Shown: positions 11,701 to 23,429, counted from the stretch's first letter. The stretch is DNA of 64,000 bases from Conus ventricosus (GCA_018398815.1 CM031602.1:99391207-99455206), one strand, 5' to 3'. The notes: generated by a model not told the origin, from the letters alone. Numbers and translations: made by a program.

Positions 11701-14700
11701 TTACATTAAAAACAAAATAATTGTTTTTGGGAAAAAAATTGTCAATTTAGCAAGCAAAATTTTTTTCATAAATACCACTAAATTTTAAAAAGTCAGTAGA
11801 TTTCAAAGCACTGTCAAATGTGACACAAAACCCCAAACTTTAAAAAAAAAAAAAAGGAAAAGTTTTCCCTTTAAGAAAAGTTAATTTGTCCCTGAATATT
11901 CATACCCGTGACAATAAATCCGCCATGACATTTTTTGTTCCAGGCACTGGGCATGGGGAAAACTGGAAACCCCGCAATGCTAAAAACCTTAACAATTGGT
12001 TCTTTGTTTTTGAAGATTTCAAGAACGTCCAAAAGGCCTTTTGGCAGTCTGTAACCGAACCTTTTTTTCCCGTCGGGGAAACCGGCGAAAATTATCACAT
12101 GCCCCTTCAATAGCCAAAACACTCTCCTCTCAAAAGTGGAGTATTTCTCCTGGTATTTGAGAACTTTTTACTGGGGTGTTCCGGGGTAACAAAGCACTTT
12201 TTTCCTGCAACATAAACCCCTTTCCCCCCCCTTTTGAATTTGGGATCGGGTTTTCAAAATAAGTCTTTTTAGAGGGGGGGGGTAAAAAAAAGAACCCGGG
12301 AAAAAAGTTGAGGGGGTTTTTTAAAAAACCCCCAAAGCCCTTTTGGCACTCATCAGACCACACAATACTTTTGTTCTTGTCCCCGTCAGTTCAGCAAAGG
12401 GGGGGTCAGGGGTGCAAAGTGGGGTTTCAAAATCGTCTGTAGTAAAAACCCAAAAATCCCCTGGGGTTTTCTGAAACTTTTTTTTTGTAGGGGTTTTTTG
12501 TAAAGATTTAAAAAACGTTTCCCCCTTTCCCTTTTTTTCTGGCATCAAAATTTTTCCCCCGAAATAGTTTTGACCCAAAAAATCGAGAGTTTTAAAACCG
12601 GCCGAATTTTTTGGTTTGGGTTTGCAGTCAAAAGAAAACTTCTGATTTTGGAAAAAAATTATGGAAAAATAAAAATTTAAAAACAAAAAAAAAAAAAAAA
12701 TAAAAAAAGGGTCGTAATTTAAAAAGGGGGTTTTAAAAACCCCAAAGGATTTTGCCCCGGCCAAACCAAAAATTTTTTTTAAAAAACCTGACCCCGCACC
12801 ACCCTTAAATTTGGAGTTTCAAGGGGGCCCAAATTAATTTCCTTAAACTAAAAGAAAGGGGGGGCCCGGCATTTTTAAACCGAATCATTTTGTTTCCCTG
12901 GGAAAAAGAACCCAAAGGGGGGGGGGGGAAATCGTTTTTCCCCTTGTACTTTAGATTGGGTTCTTTCCTTTAGATTCTTTGAAATTTTCTTTCACAAAAT
13001 TTTTTTCCTTTTCTTTTAGGACTGAACCCGTTTTGGGGTTTTTCAATGCCCCGGGGGGGGGGGGATCGAACACATATTTTTTTTTTCCCGGGTTTTTGAT
13101 TGGGAAAAGCAGACAAAAATTTTTCCAAAACCCCAAAACATCTGGTTAACCCTTTTCGGAGAAGGGAAGGGGGTTTTTTGGAATTTAACCCCTTACTTTG
13201 GTTTTTCCCAACCTTTTTTTGGAAAACGGTTGGGGGAGGGTTCCTTGGGTTACACGGTTTTTTCCCGTTTAAAAAAAGATTCTAAAAGGGGCAATCCTTT
13301 AAATGACCTGGGGTTTTGTTAAAAATCTTTCAAAGTTTTCCTAAAATTTCTTTTTCCTTTTGTTTTAAATTTGCAGAAATTTTTCGAAAATGGGTTCCAA
13401 AATAAACCAATTTTTTTTCACCCTTTTTTTTCCCCCCAAAAGAAGGAAGGGGTTTTAATTTTTTTCTGCAAAGGAATGTTTAAACATCCCTTTTTTTGCT
13501 GTTTTAAAAACCCTTTATCCCCCTTAAAAGTTTTAATTTGGGGTTTAAAAAATTAAAAAAATTTTTTAATATGTCCCGTTTTTTCGATTATGAGTTAAAG
13601 GGGGCCCTTTTTTCCAAAAAATGAAAGGTTGGAAAGGGCCCCCTTTGTTTCGGGTTTTTCCTCCCCTTTTGCAAAAAAAAGGGTTATTTGGATCCCTTTT
13701 CCGGGGGTTTTCCAAAATTTTATCTTTAATTCTAAGAAATTTTTAACCTCCTGAAAAGGCCTTAAATAAAAAGAAAATTTTATTTCATGGTGAAAAGAAT
13801 TGGTTACTTTAAAAACCCCCACACTTGGGAAAAATTGCCTTTTTTTTCGCCGCAAGACCTGTACCAATTTTTTTTTACAAGTTGAAACGCTTTGATCCTT
13901 TTTCCCCTTATCCCAAAATTAAATAAACGAAAAGGGAAAAGACGTGGTAAAACCCCAAAATTCCCCTTTTTCGGTAACTTTTTTGCAAAGGTTCCATTGG
14001 GGCCCCTTTGAAGTTTTGGAAAAAAGTCAATGGGGCCCGGTTTTGTTCCTTTCCCCCTTTTTTTGCCAAAAAAAGCAAAACCTTTTAAAAATTCCAAATT
14101 CCAAAGGGGTGCCTGCCTTTAACCTTTTAACCTGGCTTTAAGTTCTTTGAAAAAAATTTTTTCCCTCCCTGCCCCTTGGAAATTGGGGAGATATTTCCCC
14201 TTTGGTTTTGAAATTTTTTGGAGAAAAATTGCAACAGGGCTGTCCCTTTTCCCCTGAATTTTTAAAAATTTTGGAATTTGGGTTCCCCAAACCGAGAGAT
14301 TTTCGCTTTTAAAAAACCCCTCTTGGGGAAAAATCGGTACTTTACGACAAGGAAAAACGATCCCAACCAGGGGCCCTTCTGGAACCTTTTGGGTTTCCCC
14401 AAAAAAGTTAGATTTACAAAAACCGGGGAAGAAAACCAGTGGGAAAGGGGACCCAAATTTTTGATCAAACCTTTTCCAAAATTTTCCCCCAAAAGATCAT
14501 TTTGGCAAAGGGGAATTGGGAAGGGACCCGAAAAAAGTTTTTCCCCGATGGGGGCAACCCCTGACGCAAATTTTGGAAAAAAAAATTTTTTTTTCAAGCC
14601 GTTTTTTTTAAAAAAAGGGGCCCCCCCGTTTTTCTTTTAAAAACCAGACCAAAACAACCAAAAATTCAACAAACCCTTTTTTTTAAGGTTTGGGGAAAGA

Positions 14701-16780
14701 CTTTAAATTTGGGCGGGATTTTTTTGGAAATTTTTTTAATTTTTGGGTTTTGAAAAAGGGGCCCAATTTTCCTTTTTTAAAAACAATGGAAACTTTGCCA
14801 AATTTTGCCCAAAGAAAAACAATCCGGCATTGGTCTTTTTAATCGGGCCCCGCTTTTACCCCCCCCGATTTTGTGGGAAAACCTTCGTTTCTTTCTTTGG
14901 GGTCCAACGGGAAAAGCCCAAAAAGGTCTAAAAGCTGTGGGTTGTTTTGTCCACCCCCAAACCCCACCGGGGGAACGTTTTTCTGAGGAGCAACGGGTTT
15001 TTCCGGGGCGGTGAAATTTGGGACTGACGAAAGTCAACGAACCGCGGAAAGATTTCCCCGTCCGTTCCCCAGGTTGGTATATCCTTTTGGGGCCCAAAAT
15101 TTACCCCCATTTCCCTTTTCCCGTAAAATTTACCCGTCCCGATGGGTTTGTACCCTGGGGCATGAGACCCCCAAAGATTGAAAAAATTTTTCCCTTTCCC
15201 AGCCCCCGCCCTTATCTGGGGGAACGATACAAATTGATTTAGCCATCTGACACATTTTTTCCCCAACGCTTTCAATTGCCTTTTTTTAAGGAAATCGGCC
15301 AGTCTTTGCCTTTAAAGTTTTGGAAAAAATTGTTCTCTAAGAAGGAGATCTCGCGTGATTGAAAAAATTTTTTTTGGGTTTTTTATTAAAAAGATCCATC
15401 GATTAAAAAAAAAAAAATCATAAAGAATTAGAAACGACGGGAAACGGGTTTCCTTTGTCAGGGCGCACGAACGGAAACGTTCGCGGAAAAAGTTTGGCAG
15501 AACAATTTTAAAATTTTTTTTAGGATTTCTTCCTCAACGTCCAAATTTAAATTTTTTTCGCCACGAGTGTGTGGTACGTGCCAAAGCGCTACCCTTAAAC
15601 AACGACGTTAAAATTTTCAATGTCCCCCTTTTCCTTTGGCCAAAAACAAGAAAATTTCGTGACTTTCAAAAAGGGAAAAAAAAAATAACGGGTTCATCCG
15701 TTTTTTCGAAAGGCGGTAACTTTGGGAAAATATTTCGATTTGAATGAGGGACGCTTGCGGAAAAAGTTTGGGGAGGGTGGTGGGGGTTTTTCTGGTTTTT
15801 GTGGGTTTTTTTTTTTCCAGTTTCCTGTTGCTATGGAGAAAGGGGTTTTTTTAGTGTGGGGAAAAGATTTCCATTCAAATCTGTTTTTTTGTATATTTGT
15901 TGGGGAATCTAGGTTTTTAAAAAAAAATTCCCCAAACCAAAGGAAGGGGGGAAGCCCTAAGCAAAAGTAAAAGAACACTGAAATTGTCTGGTTTTTTTCA
16001 AAATTTTTTAAACCATTGGAAAAATTCCCTAACGAATTTTCCAGAATTGGAAAATTTAGTGTTTCTTTTTTTGTCCTCTAAAAGCTTTTTTTCCCGGATC
16101 TTTTACTAAATTTTTCCCAAACGATTTGATGGGGTTTTTCAGTCTACAAGTAGGGTTTTTGTGAAAGTTAGGTTTTTTGGGCTTTAAAGGGGTTTTAAAG
16201 GTTTTTTTATTGTTGGCTTTAACCCATCACCAAAAACCATCCGGTTTACAAGTTTTTTTTTCTTTTTTGCAGTTTTTGTCCCATGTTTTGGCCTTATCAG
16301 CCCTTTTTTTAAAAAATTTTTCTGAATAATTTTGGGTTTAGGGGGGTTTTAGATTTCTCATTAAATTTCCCTTTTTAATAAATTTTTTGTTTTCCCCCCC
16401 TTTAAGAATACTTTTTTTCAAATTTTGGGTTTGTTTGTTTTATTATTCAATGTTTTTTTGGAAATTTTTAGTGGGTTTTTTGAAAACAAATTTGCTATTA
16501 TTTTTTTAGCTTTTTCAAAAGGGGTTTTTTTTCCTTATTTTTTTTGGTGGCGAAACTCCTTTTTAAAACCCTAAGATTTTTTTTTTCCTTTTTTGGGATC
16601 TGGGTTCAAAAAAAAAAAACGCTTTTCCCCCTAAATTTTTCGCACGAAATGTTTCAAACTGCTCTTTGAGTTTTTTTTATGGGTGGGCGGAAAGGGGAAA
16701 AATTTTATTTTTGGGGGCCTTTTCCCCAAAATTTTTCCTTTCCCTAATTTTAAATTTTGGTTTTTGCTAGGGCCACAGTG
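5746..16780. other. Low-quality assembled sequence, homopolymer-smeared, no gene called
   Basis: From the C run at about 5752 the text changes character. Almost every second word is a run of 3-9 identical bases, with GGGG, TTTTT, CCCC and AAAA replacing mixed sequence. A direct control exists: about 9008-9600 is recognisably the same repeat as the clean copy at 16799-17382, but with single bases overwritten by their neighbours. The many open frames here are rich in Gly, Phe, Pro and Lys and have no domain or codon signal. I regard the block as erroneous consensus, not divergent biology. Normal composition returns at about 16780. Confidence 0.85.
9008..9600 (+). repeat. Corrupted copy of the interspersed repeat at 16.8-17.4 kb
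   Basis: Shares an ordered series of words with the clean copy, including CAAGCTTGTTT, CTCCTCAGGGT, GGTGCATTGACAAA, TTCAGGGATGCT and TGTAATCTATTTT, at matching spacing and on the same strand. Base calls between them are homopolymer-smeared. Similarity fades near 9600. Confidence 0.8.
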
Positions 16781-16798
16781 CTCAACGTGAGGAGCAAT

Positions 16799-17382
16799 CA
16801 ATAAAATCAGAGTTAAAAAGCCACTCAGAACGTTAAAAGTGCTCAACCATGTAGGGAGCGACATTTCAGTTTAAAATAGGATTTTAAAACGAAGAGATTA
16901 AAACCTACAAGCTTGTTTCAAGCTAAAAACGCTCTCCTCAGGGTATACAATTTGGGCACGCCTCTGGTGTTATATATTGTGGTGTGTGGGCGTGTGAGTT
17001 ATGTGCGTGTGGCACGTGGCCTGCCGGTTTTTTTTTCTTCTTTTGGGGCGCGTTCAGGAATGTTACGGAATGGTGCATTGACAAAGATTTCCATTTATGC
17101 CTGCAATTGTTTATCATTTCTACTTTAGAGTTCAGGGATGCTAGGTGGGGTTTACATAATATCAGCCACTTTTCTGTAGTACATAAGTTGCATTTTTTAG
17201 AAATGTTGTTGTATGGGGTTGCTCTTTGTATAATTTTCCATGGTATGTTGTAATCTATTTTCTTATTTTTCAGCTTCCAAATATATTTACTTAATCTGAT
17301 TGTTTTTTATATTTTTAATTTTTTAAAGACTGTTTATGGCTTGCATATCTGGTTTAAAGAATTGAACTAACAGACAAATACA
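16799..17382 (+). repeat. Interspersed repeat, clean copy, 5' of an RT fragment
   Basis: Non-coding sequence repeated at about 9008-9600. It directly precedes the reverse-transcriptase fragment and may be the untranslated or upstream part of the same retroelement. In the second copy the flanking RT is not recognisable. Confidence 0.7.
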
Positions 17383-17924
17383 GTGTTCATTACTTTTGTT
17401 ATAGTGGACTTCTACCCTTCCATTGATGAGGAATTACTTACTAAAGCACTAAGATTCACCAACAAATATACAAATATAACAGATTCTGAGATGGAAATCG
17501 TTCTCCACACTAAGAAAACCCTTCTCCATAGCAACAGTGAAACTTGGATTAAAAAAAACAGCAGAAATTCCACATTCGATGTCACGATGGGATCTTATGA
17601 TGGAGCTGAAACTTGTGAATTAGTTGGACTTTCATGTTGTCTCATATACAGAAAATACTTGGTAAACAGGTTGGCTTATACAGAGATGACGGTCTTGCCA
17701 CGTTAAACAATAAACCAAAAACCATTGAAAACAAGAAAAAAGAACTTTGTAAAATATTTCAAAGCCATAACCTAAACATCACAGTAGAAGCCAACAAAAA
17801 ACAGTAAATTATTTAGACATAACATTAGACCTTAAGGATCATACATACAAACCATATAAAAAACCTAATGACACACCTGTCTACGTAGACATCAATAGTA
17901 ACCACCCACCCTCCATCTTAAAAA
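17383..17924 (+). pseudogene. Truncated reverse-transcriptase fragment of a retroelement
   Basis: The frame opens with DFYPSI, an RT motif-A type segment, then reads through [14 protein letters not shown]. About 17676-17690 encodes a YRDDG catalytic box in a shifted frame, and the next conserved stretch (VNYLDITLDL, then a YKKPNDTPVY-type segment and NSNHPPSIL) follows in yet another frame. At least two frameshifts are therefore present. The 5' part of RT and any endonuclease are missing on the left. On the right the sequence stops dead at the terminal repeat of E1 at 17925. The exact RT class is not certain. E1 is inferred to have inserted into this older copy. Confidence 0.75.
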
Positions 17925-18155
17925 AGAGAATATAAATGTGTTGGGTCAAGACCACCCATGTTATTCTGCACGAAATCCCCCTTTTCACATGCAAATCACA
18001 TCCATCTCATATCAGTTTTGGCCAAAATTAACACCTATTTCTAAACCAAATTAACACCTCAAAACCTCTAAAATTGACGTAATCGTTACTTTAAAATGGG
18101 GGTTCCCGTGCAGAATAGGATTTGGTGATCGTGAACCAACATATTTACATTCTCT
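17925..18155 (+). repeat. A-type palindromic terminal repeat, E1 left end
   Basis: 231 bp, opening AGAGAATATAAATGTG and closing with CATATTTACATTCTCT. The two outer arms are imperfect inverted copies of each other. The interior carries the family landmarks CACCCATGTTATTCTGCACG, CATCTCATATCAG and GGTGATCGTGAAC. Confidence 0.85.
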
Positions 18156-18171
18156 CCCATAATATAAAAAT

Positions 18172-18904
18172 CTAATGGTTTACAGTACACTCTTTTACTT
18201 CCAGCACTATTAATAAATCAGAACAAACAACTAACCTTCCATCTTGATTAGTTATTTTTTACATTTAAAGAATTTATGTCTAAATTAACTAATTCTTTAA
18301 ATTGACTGTCTCCATCAAACTTGTACAACTGATAATCGCAAAACCCTAACCTAGTTGACGGCAGTGCTCGCAGAAAAGTAGATGGTTGCCCATCAAACAA
18401 ATTAGTATTTGCTTTTAACTCTTCTAAATGGACATACAACATTGGGTTAATTAGAAAATCGGATGGTCTACTGCTCATATACTCATAAAGACCGCTTTTT
18501 AAGAGCATATGTATTTTAATATGATACGTTTCACCACTGCTATAAAAGCCTAAAATTCGAGCAAGGCTTCTAGGAAAAACGTACTCCCTTTTTTCTTTAA
18601 GTTCTGGAAAATTCATAGTAATTATAAGATTTGCCTCATTAATTTTTAACTTAATGCCGAATTCTCTAGATACTTCTCTTAAAGATCAAAAGTTGTAGTA
18701 GCCATCGGGTATTTTTAAATGTTTTAATAGATTGCCTTGTTCGTCCTTAACATCTACCCAGTTATTCTTAGCTCTTTCAGATATGTTAATCCATTTTACT
18801 TTAAAACCAATTTCTTTAAGGGCAATCCTATAATCACCGCGCCTATTGTTAATTGGGTACGTTAAGAACACATGCTTGTTTTGTTGGGTTATAGAGATGT
18901 ACAT
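18172..18904 (-). pseudogene. P1, DGYYNF-motif candidate minor capsid (penton-like) protein, E1 copy
   Basis: About 240 residues, homologous to the intact copies at 22713-23429 and 29715-30470. Visible motifs are the N-terminal strand of type MYISITQQN, the IPDGYYNF box near residue 67 and LARILGF in the middle. The frame is broken near 18617-18685 and again by one extra base in a T-run near 18247, so the LVVCSDLLIVLEV tail is out of frame. It diverges from P2 with only about 35 bp between the two start codons. Confidence 0.7.
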
Positions 18905-18939
18905 CTTTTTTATAACTATTTTAAAAACTATTTAAAAAA

Positions 18940-20168
18940 ATGAAGCCTTTTAAATATAACGAAAGCGCCACTTACAATGTAGGAGCGTTTTATAACCCCA
19001 AATCTTTGAACTTCAGTTTACTAACCATTGCAGTAAGATGAATCATATGGCTTGCAAGTCAGACTTGTAAACCCACTAACTAGATATTCAAATCCGCCAA
19101 TAAATAATGATGGAGTGCCATCAGCATGGTCATCCCGCCCTATGATGTTTTACCGAATCAGTTAAATTTTGCCATTTACTGCGCAACCACAGGCTGCAGC
19201 GTTTCATATGCAGACCATTTAAACCACCCCAATCTTTTAACAAGGTCAGTATATAACTTTCATGTTTATTACCAGTACAGGCGAATACTAACTGAACTAC
19301 AAGTGCCCCTCCCCAGCGACAACGCGTTTAATCCATTTAAAAGCCCAATGGACAATAATGCATATGAAAGAATCTGCAACGAATTTAACATTAATCCTTC
19401 AACTGATTTTAGACAAAAGTTAGACCGCAATCATGGGCTAGGCACATTGTATTTGTGGGAACAAAAAGAGAATATACTTGTGATTACTGGCCCGGTCACA
19501 CCTCTTTTCAACCAAACAAACAAGTTCGATTAGGGTCAATTGAACAAAAGCACCCTAATGCTTGGGCAACATTTATTTTAGATGAAAGTGAAGGTCTAAC
19601 AATGCCAGGAGTTCAAAGACTCAATGACTCCATACGGACATACGTTTGGTGTCTATTAGGAGCACAACCACAGACCAAGTCTAGCATAGTTGATCAATCT
19701 ACAGGCTTTGACGCTAGAAAACAATTCCTAGCCGATTTAGAAGATGCTATTAACTCTGCTGTTGATTTGCCTGCAAGCATACAAAGGTATCAAGACGTTC
19801 TTGCACATGCTAGGTCAAAGGTTGACTTTGTTGTAGGTCATGGATTATACATGCTGCCCTCTGATCTTAGACTACAGATTGGCATGATACAGAATTATAA
19901 TAATGAAATCCTCATAGCTGGAGACGACCAAAACTTAGGGTACAATCAAGGTTTAAACACAAGGCCTGCTCCATCCATTTTGAAAAAAAAACACCTAGCC
20001 CTGAAGAAAGCGACCCAGTTATAAGCGCCCCACAGCCAGAAAGCAGCCCAGAAAGCATTCCACCTGTTGATCTACCTCACACTGACAGTCATACTAGCGA
20101 AAAGACAGCCCTCGTTGTATTTTTAACTTTTACTGGATTAGCAATACTTCATTTCACTAAAAAAATAA
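18940..20168 (+). pseudogene. P2, TGFDA-motif protein with C-terminal membrane anchor, E1 copy
   Basis: About 400 residues, starting MKPFKYNESATYNVG in a TTTAAAAAAATG context. The family motifs are QLNFAIYCATTGC, GFDARKQFLA and LYMLPSDLRLQIG, then a Pro/Glu-rich linker and a hydrophobic tail with Thr-Lys at its end. Frameshifts occur near 19030, 19120, 19470 and 19990. It overlaps the 3' end of P3 tail to tail. The role is unknown; a structural virion protein is inferred from its conserved place among capsid candidates. Confidence 0.7.
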
Positions 20169-20825
20169 TCCAGCAGCTAGCACTCCTAACGTCCACAGAT
20201 GGTCAGCCATATAACCAGCAACTCTGCCTATAGTAGACAAAACCCAACTAACAACACTGCCTATTATGCCAGGCAGAGCATCAAGCGCTTTGGCGGCTAA
20301 CTTCTTTAATAGGTTTGCTAAATGATGTAATTGTTTTCTAATCCAACTTTTACCAGGCTGAGGCGTTGGAGGTGCTACTGGTCCGGTTGGTGCACTGCCG
20401 GTTAAAGCATAAACGAGTGTAGAGATAGCAAACCCAACGGCTGTTAATATGCTAACTATTGTAATCCCTTGTTTCCTGAACAGAGTCCTTATTCTTTCAG
20501 CTAGCGTAGTGTTTTCATACATAAAGTATTCTGTTTATAGTTTCTCTTATTCTGCTTGTTTGTGATGCTAGCTCGCTCTGTTAGTAGACAGCACTTCTAA
20601 CCTGGCCGTCCTTTGTAGCATTAAATCTTGTATTTTCTGCTGTATTCTAGCCTTTTCTTCTCGCCCTAAATTGTTATCATCTGCATCAGCGAGTTTTTTT
20701 TCTTCTTCTATCTCTCTGTCTAGCTCACCAAGTTTTGCTAAATTGTTTGTTAGTTCACCCCTTATTGTCCGTAGAGCCTCATTAAGCCCCAGGATTTCAC
20801 GCATAGGTAATGGGGAATCTTCAAT
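20157..20825 (-). pseudogene. P3, coiled-coil and transmembrane protein, C-terminal part, E1 copy
   Basis: The C-terminal 121 codons are open (20157-20522). They contain the basic patch ERIRTLFRKQG, a first hydrophobic helix (TIVSILTAVGFAISTLVYAL), a Pro-rich linker and two more hydrophobic helices with GIIGSVVSWVLSTIG. A Lys/Glu-rich coiled coil (20568-20804) precedes it after a frameshift. The gene is interrupted at 20825 by E2. Confidence 0.7.
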
Positions 20826-21052
20826 AGAGAATGTAAATATGTTCGTTCAGGACCACCCATGTTATTCTGCACGAAAAAACCCCTTTTTCACATACAAATC
20901 ACGTCCATCTCATATCAGTTTTGGCCAAAATTAACACCTGTTTCACAAAAAAATTAACACCTAAAAAATATTGACGTAATCAGTACATTGAAACGGGTGT
21001 TTCCGTGTAGAATAGGATTTGGTGATCGTGAACAAAGATATTTATATTCTCT
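20826..21052 (+). repeat. A-type palindromic terminal repeat, E2 left end
   Basis: 227 bp, same orientation as the E1 copy and same landmarks, opening AGAGAATGTAAATATG and closing GATATTTATATTCTCT. Left flank TCAAT is the predicted 5-bp target. Confidence 0.85.
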
Positions 21053-21084
21053 CCCTCAGCTAAGTAAAGCCTTTAGTTAACTAG

Positions 21085-21215
21085 GCCAAACGTTCCTACA
21101 AGAACGTTTGACCTAGTTTACAGGGCTGCTTTGCCCTAGCGTTCCTACAAGAACGTTTGACCTAGTTTACAGGGCTAGCAATTAGGTCAAACGTTCCTAT
21201 AAGAACGCTCTGTCT
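21085..21215. repeat. Palindrome array downstream of P10 in E2
   Basis: Three copies of a short palindrome with arms CAAACGTTC and GAACGTTTG around a CTACAA-type centre, linked by the spacer CCTAGTTTACAGGGCT. It lies just beyond the 3' end of P10. A differently spelled array holds the same place in E5 (40910-41133). Confidence 0.85.
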
Positions 21216-21428
21216 AGGCCACCGCTGTGTTCCTCTTTTTCCAACCAGGCTCACAACTGGCTTTGGCAGAGTTACAGCAGTTATTGCTGTAGCTGAGCTT
21301 TTATGGCGGCTCTAATCGCCAGTAGTACATCCGTCATTGTATATTTGGAGCATTTATGTGGAGACAGTGCTGGCTACACACTACTCCTCTCCATACTGGT
21401 AGATGTACTAAGGTCTGCCTAACCCTAT

Positions 21429-22062
21429 CTAGTTTGTTTGCCAGAACATCCGAAAATCGTTATTCAGTTGCATAAGTCTAATTATACTTTGACGTTTGAT
21501 ATACAGTTCAGCAATGCTGATCCCTAACTTGTGGAATTTGGGATAGTTGTAAAAACATATTGAAAGCTGAATAAGTTTTCTGGCATATGGATCAGACATG
21601 TCCACCTGCGCCTTAAGAAATGAACGCCATGTTCGAAGCGATTTTGTTCTTTCAAACATGGCTTTACCTGTCTCAAGCCAGCGTCCAACAATTAACACGT
21701 GATGGATTGTTTTGCTTTTATTTTGTTTTATCAACATAGCACTGCTTTTTAGAAAGGGAAGCATCTCATCAACAGTTAAACACTTATAATAATCAACCAC
21801 ATCTTGTTCGCTAATGTCATTTTCAATTTTTGCATCTTCCTTAACCAACAAACCTTTAAGATAGTCGTGCATTTCCAAAGCAGTCGGTTCGTTTTTTTTT
21901 CCTTTTCTCCGCCTTCTAGAAAAGCAATGCTTCTTTTTGGTTTCACTGGTAGAGAACATGCTTCGCCTAGTTCCTTTTTTGACAAATACTCTAACATGCA
22001 GTTAAAGTAAAACTTATGGTCTTGAATAGCGCGACCCTGTTCTTCAGTAAACCTGTTAGCCA
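21429..22062 (-). pseudogene. P10, conserved element protein of unknown function, E2 copy
   Basis: About 210 residues with one frameshift in an A/T homopolymer near 21895. The N-terminal part starts MANRFTEEQG. The C-terminal part has a basic KKRKGKK-like patch, the segment GRWLETGKAMFE, then YARKLIQLS and YPKFHKLGIS and a terminal FWQ. The last three are shared with the E5 copy (about 40750-40908). I do not recognise the family. Its position beside a palindrome array and near an element end would suit a DNA-binding or replication/regulatory protein; that is inference. Confidence 0.55.
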
Positions 22063-22468
22063 TTGTTAAAATAACAGTCAAACACAGTGAGCTTAGTTGG
22101 CAGAGCATGGATAAACACACAGCCTTCTCGTACGGCAGTCAATGAGAGAATGATGAAATCTACCTCTTCAGCGGCACATGCGCATTGGATCAATAGATTT
22201 TTCTGGAATGATTACTCATGATAACGTCACCTATGAGTTGCCCCACACATGGAACATGCGAGACTGATGCTCAATAGATTTTTAGAAAGATTGCTAACGG
22301 CCGCATTACACATGGCTCAGGCTAAAAACCACATGAGACGCCCAAAGCGTTCGCTTAGTCAGCCGCTTGTTATTGATCGTTTGACGGGGCTCATTGCGGT
22401 GTGTACCGTGTGTGTGTGCTCGCGCGCTTGCGTGCGTACGTGTGTGTGCCCACGTGAGCGTTTGTATG

Positions 22469-22469
<1 letters not shown>

Positions 22470-22532
<63 letters not shown>
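22470..22532. repeat. (TG)n microsatellite
   Basis: About thirty uninterrupted TG units within E2, between P10 and the start of E3. Confidence 0.97.
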
Positions 22533-22537
<5 letters not shown>

Positions 22538-22668
22538 CGTTTTGTCCTTCAAAGCATTGCAGTAATTTAGGTTAAAACGATCTGGGACTGATTAACATAG
22601 TTAATTAAACCACCCCCTGCCCACATACGCACACATATATAACTTCTTCAGATTCTTGCCACAAAACA

Positions 22669-22695
22669 AGAGAAATAAACATATTTACATTCTCT
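22669..22695 (+). repeat. Collapsed terminal repeat, E3 left end
   Basis: 27 bp reading AGAGAAATAA at the start and CATATTTACATTCTCT at the end, directly followed by the CCCTATAATATAAA flank seen after the E1 repeat. It looks like an A-type terminal repeat that lost the interior of its palindrome. Left flank AAACA is the predicted duplicated target. Confidence 0.6.
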
Positions 22696-22712
22696 CCCTA
22701 TAATATAAACAT

Positions 22713-23429
22713 CTAATGATTTATAGCACACTCTTCTACTTCCAGCACTATTAATAAATCAGAACAAACAACCGGCTTTCCGTCTTCATTGGTTATTTTC
22801 ACATCCAATGAACTTATAGGCCCATTAATTAATTCTTTAAATTCACTGTTTTTTCCAACTGAGATTAATCGATAATCGCAAAACCCCGCCCTAGTTGATG
22901 GCAAAACCTTTAGAACTTTAGATGGATAACCATCAAACAAATTAACATCTGTTCTTAACTGTTGTAAATGAACATACAACATTGGGTTCACGAGAAAATC
23001 AGAAGGTTTATTACCTTCAAATTGCCAGACACCTTCTCTCGTACTAAATCTATAAGCTCTATCGCTACTGTGAAAGCCTAAGATTTGAGCTAGACCTCTA
23101 GAGAAAGTATACTCTCTTCTTTCTTCTAGTGGAGAATGTATAGTAATTCTGAGATTTGCTTCGTTAATTTTCAACAATATACTATATTCGCTAAGTACTT
23201 CTTTTAAAGAACAAAAGTTGTAGTAACCATCAGGTAATTGCACATGAGTTATTTGATTGCCCACGTCGTTACTAATATTGATCCAGTTATTTTGAGCTTC
23301 TTCAGATATGTTAGCCCACATAACTTTAAAACCAATTTCTTTAAGGGCAATCCTACAACTCCCGCGCCAATTGACAATTGGATACGTTAAGAACACACGC
23401 TCGTTTTGCTTGGTGATATAGATGTGCAT
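22713..23429 (-). CDS. P1, DGYYNF-motif candidate minor capsid (penton-like) protein, E3 copy, intact
   Basis: 238 codons without a break, starting MHIYITKQNERVFLTYP. Motifs in order: FKVMWANISE (about 34-43), LPDGYYNFCSLKEV (about 64-77), LAQILGFHS, DFLVNPMLYVHLQQL, NLFDGYPS, GFCDY and the terminal VVCSDLLIVLEVEE. This family recurs in virus-derived elements of cnidarians, molluscs and other animals. I infer a small jelly-roll minor capsid role from its motif pattern and neighbours; it is not proven. It diverges from P2 across a gap of about 40 bp that must hold both promoters. Confidence 0.7.
   Translation of the reverse strand: MHIYITKQNERVFLTYPIVNWRGSCRIALKEIGFKVMWANISEEAQNNWINISNDVGNQITHVQLPDGYYNFCSLKEVLSEYSILLKINEANLRITIHSPLEERREYTFSRGLAQILGFHSSDRAYRFSTREGVWQFEGNKPSDFLVNPMLYVHLQQLRTDVNLFDGYPSKVLKVLPSTRAGFCDYRLISVGKNSEFKELINGPISSLDVKITNEDGKPVVCSDLLIVLEVEECAINH

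Larger units (their letters stand above)
17925..20825 (+). mobile_element. E1: left part of a Polinton-like element
   Basis: Begins with an A-type terminal repeat (AGAGAATA...) inside an RT fragment. It then carries, in the order seen in E3 and E4, P1 (minus), P2 (plus) and the C-terminal part of P3 (minus). P3 is cut at 20825 by the terminal repeat of E2. The expected remainder (rest of P3, capsid candidate, ATPase, polymerase, integrase and right terminus) is not in the window. Left flanking bases are A-rich (TAAAA/AAAAA), so the duplicated target should be looked for in that form. Confidence 0.75.
20826..22668. mobile_element. E2: left part of a second Polinton-like element inserted in E1
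   Basis: Starts with an A-type terminal repeat that cuts the P3 gene of E1 after TTCAAT. It then holds a palindrome array and the P10 gene, and ends where E3 begins at 22669. No right half is visible; the nesting predicts it beyond the window's right edge. Confidence 0.6.

Noticed and set aside
5746..16780. Many open frames of 60-150 codons
   Set aside because: They lie in homopolymer-smeared sequence, have skewed Gly/Phe/Pro/Lys content and no motif; one segment is shown to be a corrupted repeat.
22249..22575. 108-codon open frame
   Set aside because: Half of it is a (TG)n run read as Cys-Val; no homologue in other elements.
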